Assembly: GCA_023974075.1 (NCBI GenBank)
Contig: CM043789.1
Location: 31,509,040-31,573,039 of the forward strand
DNA length: 64,000 bases
Direction of reading: 5' to 3'
Origin: Chaenocephalus aceratus
Taxonomy: Eukaryota > Chordata > Actinopteri > Perciformes > Channichthyidae
Numbering within the stretch: the first letter of the stretch is position 1; the number at the start of each line of letters is the position of its first letter. Positions 44,726-54,320 of the stretch are shown piece after piece. A model generated the notes under the pieces. It was not told where the DNA came from, searched no databases, and saw only the letters and a program-made list of their open reading frames with translations. The position numbers and the translations under genes were made by a program.

Positions 44726-46902
44726 CACTGCGGTCAACTCAGCCGTCTCTCAAATTTGCTTGGTCAAATGAGCAGTTCTTCATTTTTGAGTGCGCGATTT
44801 ATAGCGCCTTTACGGTAATCGCTGAGAAGCGGCACTAACGCAAGAGTAAAAGAATGCATGTTTTTTCTGCTTCATGCGATACAAATTATTGTTACCATGG
44901 GTTCTTAAAAAAACTAACACTGTTTGACTCAGTACAATAAAATGAAGTACTTTTACTGTCTTTTTTCTGGGTAATACTCTCAAATTCCCCTCCTGAGAAC
45001 AAAATTATGCAACTTCTGCTATATTTGATGAGATAAAATGATTTTTAGCGATACATCCTTAATAAAAGTGATACTGTTGGACTCAGTACTTGTTAGACTA
45101 CTACCACAAGTACAATCAAGTACTTTTACTGTGTACTTTTGAGTAATCCCCTGTCAAACTCCCCTCCAGAGTACAATAATGCATGTTTTCTGCCATCTTT
45201 GATGAGCGATAAAAATGATTTCGTGCAATAAGTTCTTAATGAAATTGGTACTGTTGGATTCAGTACTACTTGGACTACTACCAAAAGTACAATCAAGTAC
45301 TTTTACTGTGTACTTTTTGAGTAATCCTTTGTCAAACTCCCCTCCAGAGTACAATAATGCATGTTTTCTGCCATCTTTGATTTAAGATAAAATGATTTTG
45401 TGCAATAAGTTCTTAATGAAATTGGTACTGTTCGATTCAGTACTACTTGGACTAGTAGCACAAGTACAATCAAGTACTTTTACTGTGTACTTTTTGAGTA
45501 ATCCTTTGTCAAACTCCCCTCCAGAGTACAATAATGCACGTTTTCTGCCATCTTTGATGAGAGATAAAATGATTTCGTGCAATAAGTTCTTAATGAAATT
45601 GGTACTGTTGGATTCAGTACTACTTGGACTACTACCAAAAGTACAATCAAGTACTTTTACTGTGTACTTTTTGAGTAATCCTTTGTCAAACTCCCCTCCA
45701 GAGTACAATAATGCATGTTTTCTGCCATCTTTGATGAGAGATAAAATGATTTTGTGCAATAAGTTCTTAATGAAAATGGTACTGTTGGATTCTGTACTAC
45801 TTGGACTAGTAGCACAAGTACAATAAAGTACTTTTACTGTGTACTTTTTGAGTAATACTCGTTTAACTTATTGCACGAAATCATTTTATCTCTCATCAAA
45901 GATGGCAGAAAACATGCATTATTGTACTCTGGAGGGGAGTTTGACAAAGGATTACTCAAAAAGTACACAGTAAAAGTACTTGATTGTACTTGTGCTACTA
46001 GTCCAAGTAGTGCTGAATCCAACAGTACCAATTTCATTAAGAACTTATTGCACAAAATCATTTTTATCTCAAATCAAAGATGGCAGAAAACATGCATTAT
46101 TGTACTCTGGAGGGGAGTTTGACAAAGGATTACTCAAAAAGTACACAGTAAAAGTACTTGATTGTACTTGTGCTACTAGTCCAAGTAGTGCTGAATCCAA
46201 CAGTACCAATTTCATTAAGAACTTATTGCACAAAATCATTTTATCTCATCAAAGATAGCAGGATACATTATTTTGTGTACTCAGGACAGGAGTTTAAACA
46301 AGTATTACTCAAAAAGTACACAGTAAAAGTGCTTGATTGTACTTTTGGTAGTAGTCCAAGTAGTACTGAATCCAACAGTACCAATTTCATTAAGAACTTA
46401 TTGCACAAAATAATTTTATCTCTCATCAAAGATAGCAGAATACATTCTTTTGTGTACTCAGGACAGGAGTTTAAACAAGTATTACTCAAAAAGTACACAG
46501 TAAAAGTGCTTGATTGTACTCGTGGGTAGTAGTCCAAGTAGTACAGAATTCAGCATAACCGATTTTATTAAGAACTCATTGCAAAAAATGATTGTATCTC
46601 TCATCAAAAAGGGCAGAAAACATGCATTATTGTACTCTGGAGGGGAGTTTGACAGAGTATTACTCAAATAGTACACAGTAAAAGTACTTGATTGTATTTG
46701 TGGTAGTAGTTCTAACATGTACTGAGTCCAACAGTACTAATTTTATTAAGAACTTATGGCTAAAAATCCTTTTATCCCTCATCAAATATTATTGATTGAT
46801 TGATCAAATATAGCATAAGCACTTGGACTACCGTTAGCGTCACTTCTCGGCGCTGCTCATTTGACCAAGCAAATGCGAGAGACGGCTGAGTTGACCGCAG
46901 TG
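44726..46902. mobile_element. Palindromic foldback element built from inverted arrays of a 177-bp repeat
   Basis: The outer ends are a near-perfect inverted repeat: CACTGCGGTCAACTCAGCCG at 44726-44745 recurs in reverse at 46883-46902, and the match runs about 50 bp on each side. Inside, the phrase TACTTTTTGAGTAAT recurs on the plus strand at 45134 (shortened), 45311, 45488, 45665 and 45842, a constant 177-bp step. After a turning point near 45862 the same unit runs in reverse, with its phrase at 45951, 46129, 46304, 46481 and 46659. The element is thus about 2.18 kb with arms of about 1.1 kb and little or no spacer. No transposase is present. This is the form of a foldback or satellite-derived MITE. 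Confidence 0.85.
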
Positions 46903-47345
46903 TAAGATCGCTGAGAAAAAAAGGAGCCATGTTTGAATTTCTCGCGTAAGATATCAGCAAAAGTGTGTTTCTGAGGTAAAATATTAACTAAAATTATATG
47001 ATGTATTTTTTGGATACTGTCTTGAGTTCAAATGTCTAGGAATCCAAACTAGTATTAGAATCACTGTTTTGTAAGCTACAAATATAACTAGCTAAATATG
47101 GGTCAAGCTAGCAACCAGGCAGGTTCACTGGGGGTGAAAGCAAGACTGGTGGTCCTGGCGGGACGGTTGTAACGGGACGGTTGTAACATGGCACATTTAC
47201 AATGATGGCTCATTTGTTTGAATGATCAATTGTTCATTCAAGCATACAGTTGTATTGTTGGTTGGTGTGCATTGTCCCTGTAAAAATAAACAGAATATAA
47301 TACTGTACAGTAGGCCTAAAGTGTTTGCGTGTGTTTATAGTATGC

Positions 47346-47400
47346 CCAGTGGCGACTGGTCATTAGGGGCAGGTGGGGCACAGCCCCACCTAGTGTCAGC
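47346..47400. mobile_element. Isolated hAT-type terminus
   Basis: CAGTGGCGACTGGTCATTAG followed by GGGCACAGCCCCACC is the form of a fish hAT terminal sequence. I found no matching opposite end in the window, so only one end is called. Confidence 0.4.
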
Positions 47401-47654
47401 AGAAAGTATTAAAATAATGATTACAACAAAATGCAAAAAATAAATTAAAAAATATTTTAAGATCATGTTTAATCATCTGATTCGTCTGTACATTGCTGTT
47501 TTAGTATGTGTTCTTCTAATTAGTGTCTACAGTGTGTGCCTATTGAGCTGTTTAGAGCCATGTGGGACAAAACCTGATCCTGCCCCTCCCTCTGACTGTC
47601 GAAGTGAACGGTGACTGCAAAAATTACACTGCGCATGCTCAGAGTATTTTCCTA

Positions 47655-48330
47655 TTAAGGCCCATTCCCAAACCGCCCCCTACACCCTACCCCTACACCC
47701 TACCCCTCCGTTGCGCGTTCACGCGGAGGGTCCGCCATATTGAGGGCTGTTCCAAAGCAACGAGTGTGGAGGGGGAGTGGGCTATCAAGCCCTCAAACAG
47801 CGAGTCTGCAGCGGTGCTGACTTGAGACCGGTCTCTACCTGACCGGAGTCACGCTGTGTGTGTCCGTCAGGAAACACGCTGTTTACAAGTAGTTCCAGCA
47901 AACATCCACTGATAAAATTGCGATGTTAACAACCTCATGATGACCTCATATGTTTTTAACTTAGGATCAAACCTGTGTTTAGTCTAGAAAAAGGTAAATG
48001 TGTGCATTTTATTATAAAGTTGTGTATATTTACAGACCGTTGCAAAACTAAAAGAGCTTTGAAACACAATGAAAGATGTGTTGGAGTTTTATTTGAGTTA
48101 TTCATTTAAACTTTTTGTCTAAGAGATGCTGATTTGAAACCGTTGTTACAGGTTACGGCATTTCCTGTTTCTGCCGGATAGAGGGGAGGCCGTCCCAAAG
48201 CTTGCTGCTGTGTTTTACTCCCTCCATCTGACAGGAGGGAGCCTCGTTGAGCTGCGAGTGTGGCTACAGACGGAGTTCACTCCGTCACGGAGGGATAGGG
48301 TCGAGGGAGTGGTTTGGGATTGGGCCTTAA
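47655..48330. mobile_element. TTAA-flanked non-autonomous element with TIR TTAAGGCCCA
   Basis: The left end TTAAGGCCCATTCCCAAACC (47655-47674) is matched by the reverse complement of the right end, TTAAGGCCCAATCCCAAACC (48311-48330), with one mismatch in 20. Similarity continues inward as CTACACCCTACCCCTCCGT against the related right arm. The 676-bp element has no intact coding sequence. TTAA at both ends suggests piggyBac- or Kolobok-type mobilisation. Confidence 0.7.
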
Positions 48331-48593
48331 TGTGTGTGGCAAAAAATAATGACCATAGGGGCAAAGTGCTGCCATCGCCACCATACGTCATCTCACATAA
48401 TTCAGAGCTGATTGGCTGTAAGTACGTGTGCCGCGAAAAGTGTGGTGTGTGAAGAGGAGGAGAGAGAGCTGCAGTGAGGCGTCCTAAACCAGGAAGTAAG
48501 CTGCGCATGGCTTCCCTCCACAAAAAAGCAACGAGATTTCTCCATAGGATTTTAGAAAATAGCTCAAAATAAGATCTGTGGGAAACGTAGCTG

Positions 48594-50350
48594 TTAGATA
48601 AATGTACGTTTTTGTTCAGCCGGATAATATCCACATGTCTACCCTACTTTTAATCATTTTCGAATCAAAAATCTATGATTAGATTAGATTTATGATAGAC
48701 TTTTGAAACTACAAGAAGTTAAGGAGGACTTTTACAAAAAAGTAATAGAGATGTTTGTCCAGAAGGATAGGCAAATGGACTTCATCTTCAAGTCAAGGTA
48801 AGACTGCAATTTTATTGAAAATGGGATCTTACTAAGAGAGAACAATTCAATATTTAAATGATAAAATTACATTTTTTTGGGTATCCTTCTGTTGAACTGT
48901 CTGTTTAAAAGTAATTGAAGCATCAGACAAAAAAAAGCTTTTGAAAATAATATTATATTTTGATTTAATATATTTGTAAACCTGAAGAGTCAGTGCCGGT
49001 GCCTCACCAGCCATGAACCTCTCTGCAGAAGCTTATAATAGACATCTGAGTTTTTGTGCACCACCACTTTTGTACATATAGAAAGCCACTGAGTATGCCA
49101 AATGTCAGAAAGAGGAAGACAGACAGGGGAGTGCCACTTGCTCTGCTGCTAGAAGGCTCAAATGAGTTGAGAAGGGCAATCATTCAGGGAAGTGGCAAAG
49201 TCCCTGATATATGCCATGGCAGTCACCCTGTACCGGTTCCATAAAAGAGGCTGAGGTTGGAGAGTTAGGGATCACAAACACCCCCAAGAGTAGGCTACTA
49301 GACACCAAAGAAGTGTTTCTCCACAGAGCAGGAGATGCTTTTGAGAGACTACCTGATGGAGGCAGCTGATTTATATTATGGTCTCAGCTCAAATGAGGTA
49401 GGTCTACATATTAAGGTAGAAGCACCAGAGAACAGTTTAATCCTTCACAGAGGATGATGCTGTGTGTGTTATCTGTTATCCTGTTCATTGCTCATTGTTT
49501 GTTGGGAGATGTGTGAAACCCCATTCAAATCTTGTTGCCTTAGAATTTGACAGCTTTCCCTATTTGTTGTCATGTAGTGTGAAAAAGGTAACCGTTATTA
49601 ACATGTTACAACCGTGCCTGGCATGTGTTACAACTGTCCCTGTACACAAGGACAGTTGTAACAGTTGAGTTTAAAAAAAAAAAATACATTTTACAACCTG
49701 TACTTATTTCATAAAAACATCTTAAATACATTGTTTCAGTAGCTGACATATTGATAATGTATACTATAGCAAAATGGCTATCCTATTGTAAATGGTTTTT
49801 TACTTATTGGGGAAAAACCCCAAAAGTGTTGCAACTGTCCCTGGTCTCCCCTACTTTCCACTTGCCCGCTCGGGCCACTAAAAATATTGCTTTAAAAAAA
49901 AATGTCCTGTGGTATTGGTATTTTGACTAGCAATTTAGTTAAATTGTTTCGTTTATCAACGCTACAACATAGCGTTCCGTGAGTCGGTTGTCGTAGTTGG
50001 GGGAAAAGCAAACAGCTGTTTGCTGCGGAGCACAGCGCGAGCAGGGTCCCGTGAGCGGGTGCGCGCTCCTTCACTACAGACTATCGCGCATAACCATTCG
50101 CCAAAATGTTTTTAATACCAGCGGTAGCAGGGCAAAAAACAATCTTCAAATAAAAGAAAGTCACCGGAGGAGTTAAAGGAGAGTGACAGGGAGCATGAGA
50201 AGAAGAGGGAGAGAAAGTTTCAGTGGTGCAGTGACGCGTCCTAAAACCCTTTTATAATCTATCGATTAGATTTATGATTCGAAAATTATAAAAGTAGGGT
50301 AGACTGACATGTGGAGATTATCCGGCTGAACAAAACGTGCATTTATCAAA
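48594..50350. repeat. Pair of ~105-bp inverted repeats 1.5 kb apart
   Basis: GTTCAGCCGGATAATATCCA near 48618 recurs in reverse near 50315-50334 (one difference), and the match extends over about 105 bp on each side (48594-48700 and 50243-50350), through ACCCTACTTTTA and TTTCGAATCA. The arms bound the pogo-like coding debris. They may be terminal repeats of another element or two opposed copies of one repeat. A direct repeat of about 20 bp, with GCGTCCTAAA at its core, also occurs near 48475 and 50233. Confidence 0.55.
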
Positions 50351-51649
50351 CAGGTTTGTTGTTGAGAGCTTGATTAATTAGTTATTATATTTTAAAATGT
50401 ATTTTTCAATGTGTAATTTAGTAGTTTTCTTGGCGATAAGTTAGTATTCATTATGAAGAAATAATGTCTCTGTTCAGTGCATTAAATGTGTAGAACTTCG
50501 ATCCAATTAGAAAACCTATGGCTAAGACAATTATTTGTTTACCTTTGCTAGGCATTAGTTCAATGAAATCCATTTGCAGGTGATCCATTTTTTTTATCTT
50601 GGCCTAACATTTTAGTTTTACAACCCGTATGGGGGTTTAAGTCCCCTACGTGTATTGGGGTTTAAGCCCCCCCGTAGGTGGTTAAATATTATACTCACTT
50701 ACTTTAATAATATCATGTGTGATTCTTATTTGCTAATGTTTATTTATATTTACTACTTCTCACACATCTTAGCTAAGCTTGGGAACATTCCTTATTAAGA
50801 AGATTTGTTGCAGTCTATGTGCACCAACAGTATGACCTTCAACTCAGGTGAACTGACAACTTCCTGATATGGCCTCCCAAACTTCCAGAATGCTCCTTTC
50901 ATTATCACCAAGCTCAACCCCTCCCTTTCGATATATTATACTTTTTACTTCACTTGATTTTACTGACGGTCAAGCTACACTAGAAATTAAGATCTCTGCA
51001 TACTAAATATACTGTCTATGCACATCAAGTGTTTTATTATCACCCGACAGCCAATACATGTACAGCTTAAACTCTCTTAATAATTTAAGTCATCTTTCAC
51101 ATCTTTCCTTCTTATAATTTCCATTTATTTCTAACGATTGGGAATTTTACACTATTGCCTGGACACAATATTTGAAGGGTGACACATTGAGCTATGCGAA
51201 CCTCTGGTTGTCTGATTATCTAACCAAACATTCTATTTATAGAGAAATATTAAGCCTTAACAATGGAAATACCTAATAGGTCTGTTTTTAAATTCATAGG
51301 GGTTGTTCAATCATCTTTATTACCTTTTTGTAGCTAAAGTTTTGTTGTGTTGCATGAAGACATTATGTTAGCCATTCCATGTTACAATTACATCAGTAGT
51401 ATTTGAATAGAATGGCTAATTGTAATACTTCTCACCTATCATGCAATAATAATAAAATAATAATAAAATACACACTGCTAGATATTACATTTAAGTGAGA
51501 TGTACTTTGATATAAACATACTATATCTTTTTTGGAACTTGCCTAAGTATTGTTGCAATAATAGACATTTTGCATTAACCACAGCCAAGCATATCTGAAC
51601 AGATGTAAGAGAGATTGTGTCATTTCATTCAATAAATGCAGACATTGTT

Positions 51650-53894
51650 ATAAAACATTTGTGCTACAGAATAGATTTATTCAGAGATACTTTTCTCTGA
51701 TATTCTAGAAAACAAGATGGAATGAAGATCACAACTCATTGCCCAAATACCAAACAAAAGTTAGATGTACAAGTAGCCACAAATGCAACCCTTTCACAGA
51801 TCTGTAGATACAGTGCAAAAATAAATCATTGAATCCAGTAATAGCTGGGTTTGTTCTTACTGACAGTTGTGTAAATAAAGAAGCATCAAGCATATGAATT
51901 TGCTTTCATATCTAACAAAGTCCACCCAACAGTCCTTGAGAAAATGCCAGCTTATTACAATAGCTTATTCACTGGGATAATATCGACTCTGCTAGAGAAA
52001 ACAAGCATTAGCCAAAAGCCCTGCACACGGCAAAAGTTAGTTTTGCAGAAAACAGAAATGATTGCAATCCAACATATCATTTGAACAATGTATGTAACAC
52101 AGTGAAATGTCATCTTGGAAAATGATACAACTCAATAAACTTCATAAAGTATATGCTCGTTATGGCAACCAGACATTAATCTGATAAATTAAGTTCTGTT
52201 ATTGTGGATATTTAGCAGAATCTATTATATTATTAAGTTGGGATGCACCAATATATCATAAGACTGGCAAATAAAAGCTTTAAAAAAGCAGCATCAGTTC
52301 ATTTCCGGAAATGTTTTTGCTGTAAATATTGTTTTTCTGCTGTCAAAATAATAAAGAAAACAAGCCAACATGGTCTCTAGAAGACACTTGATTATCTTGA
52401 TGATTCTTCACCTGCATTAAGATAGAGACACATGGACATTGGAATTGGCTAATATATAAAAAATATCAGCCAAATAAGACAAAAACAAAATATTTAAAAC
52501 ACAACAACAACATATTGGTGCACCCTGTTAAGCAAAAGAAAAATTAAAAAAATCTGAAAGTTCAAGTAAAGAGTTTGAGTTAGCATTACCTTAATACTTT
52601 ATATAATGCTGGGCTAAGGTTAGGTTTCACCTCTACAACCTCACCTCTACAATTCACTCCTCTACAAACTACTCAATAAAAGTGCTTTGGCAAATATTCA
52701 AGTCTTTTCACAACACAAACAGGGGAATAATACAATTGCTTGTATGAAGCTGCACTGTATAAAACAAATGAGTTTGTATTTGATGTCTTCACAACAATGG
52801 CAGGCCATTTTAACATTTATTCCGAAAGTTTCACAAGGCACTTTAGCATTCCTTTCTTAGCAATCTAATAAAGTATTGTTTTATTGGGCATCATTTATTT
52901 GTCAGCTGATAAAAGTTATAATTTAGTCTAAAATAGGCACTTATTTGTCTTTTATTTTCTAAAAAAAAATGGAACTTGTTTGTTCTGGTTAATTTTACAT
53001 TAAAATCTGATTTTTCTATCAATTTAAAAATGTTTTAATAATTACAATTATAAAACAATAAAAGTGGTATGAAATATGTTTATCTATAGTGCATCACCTG
53101 AATAAAATGGAAGTATATTTCCTTCAGAAAAAAACAAGATGTCACTAGTCAGAGACGATGACCTGTAACATTAAAGGAGGCACTACACTCTTAGTAGCTG
53201 TTACAACAATACATTGAAAAGTGCTCATTTCTTAGGAACTTGTGATTAGCCAGGAACTCATAGTGAGTAGCGTAGCCTTATCTTAGTGACAAGTGAAGCT
53301 GACAAAACTAATATTAAAATGGTCGCCATTTACAATAGGACTGTATGTTGCAATTATTAAGTCTACAGAGTACGAAAACTACCGAAGTGTCAGCAGACAA
53401 TCTCTGAGCTAAAGTATGATAACTACTTTCTATTTCTGTTGATTAGCAGTTCCCTAACTCTTATTGTGTGAAATGTTCTATAAGCCTTTATATCTAGCCT
53501 CTGTATTATGCTTCTGCAGTGCATCACGATTTGAAAGGCCATCTTTTCTCAGGTCAGCATGCAAGGGAACATACAGAGCATGTATTCAGACTCAGTGGTC
53601 TTTGCAGAACTCTTTGTGACAAAAACTACAAAAGCTCTCCAGGGACCCCAGAACCTTCTGTTCTGCGCTGGGTTTGTCCCCCTCCCCAAAAAAACGGTTC
53701 AATCTTTTTTATGGGAGCCTTGACTGGTAAAAGGAAGCCATGTGAGATTCTGCAGAGTCCTCCAGCCACCAGGGGATAGCGAGAAGTGAAAAAGAAGATG
53801 TTAATCGGCATGTGGGAGCACGACGGGTGCCCAGGCATCACGAAGACTGTGTTAAATGTAGTCTTGAAGAGCCTTTGAGGGAGAAATGGCCGCC
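51650..53894 (-). other. sort1: Probable long 3' UTR of sort1
   Basis: The sequence past the sort1 stop is AT-rich, single-copy in appearance and free of coding potential. A minus-strand AATAAA (TTTATT on plus) near 51676 could end a transcript with a 3' UTR of about 2.2 kb. Long 3' UTRs are usual for SORT1. The limit is tentative. Confidence 0.35.
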
Positions 53895-54320
53895 TTATTC
53901 TAACAGGTCCTGTGGAGAAACACAAACAATGCTTATAAGGGAGGAAGATAATCACAAAGAAGAACTGAAAAAGTAATTTGACACAGAACCAGATACCTGA
54001 TCTGAGTCTTCATTGTACTGTGCTTTTCCTGTCTCCATGTAGTGTGTGTCAATATCATCGACTCCTTCTATTTTATCAGCCTCAACATTCTCTCTCATGA
54101 CAGAGTATCGATGCACGAGGAACCTGGTGAGGACATGAGGAACAAACGGAGATGAAATACAGAGTTCATTTATTTTTGTGCAGAAATATGCAACATATTT
54201 AACTGACCGTCCCCCGCAGACATATTTCTTAACCAGCCAAACGCCTGCAACAGCACTCGACAGAAGCATCGCTATGACAACCATCACTATGACAGCAGTG
54301 TTCGGTGAACTGTCTTCAGT
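53895..54320 (-). other. sort1: sort1 exons for membrane helix and cytoplasmic sorting tail
   Basis: Exon 54208-54320 encodes the single membrane helix ([20 protein letters not shown]) and the stop-transfer sequence VKKYVCGGR, with the Cys that is palmitoylated in mammals. Exon 53997-54123 starts the tail with FLVHRYSVM, a YxxPhi signal for AP complexes. The last coding exon, 53895-53909, adds only DLLE and TAA. Joined to the upstream SDQ it completes the acidic dileucine DxxLL signal recognised by GGA adaptors. Both tail signals of mammalian sortilin are therefore kept, which supports the same Golgi-endosome cycling. Confidence 0.93.

Larger units (their letters stand above)
47130..49860 (+). 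mobile_element. Broken pogo/Tigger-like DNA transposon, interrupted by younger insertions
   Basis: Plus-strand fragments at 49096-49400 read MPNVRKRKTDRGVPLALLLE, then in another frame MAVTLYRFHKRG, then in a third QEMLLRDYLMEAADLYYGLS before a donor-like gtaggt. These are the N-terminal helix-turn-helix parts of pogo-type transposases. The candidate ends share GGGACGGTTGTAAC (47158 and 47172) and, reversed, GCAACTGTCCC (49831-49841). The catalytic region was not found. A hAT-type end, a TTAA element and an inverted repeat pair lie inside, so the order is nested and the outer limits are approximate. Confidence 0.5.
43862..51649. other. mdm4-sort1 intergenic region, TE-rich
   Basis: Apart from the elements listed individually, this interval is AT-rich and shows no supported gene. 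From about 50.4 to 51.6 kb there is only low-complexity AT-rich DNA with a short repeated GGGGTTTAAG motif at 50634-50667. Confidence 0.5.

Noticed and set aside
45382..46529. Repeated open frames in the palindrome as a protein gene
   Set aside because: They occur on both strands and follow from the 177-bp period; no start context, splice site or known domain supports a protein.
47158..47185. Tandem GGGACGGTTGTAAC as a regulatory site
   Set aside because: The same word occurs at the other end of the pogo-like relic, so it is better explained as transposon terminal sequence.
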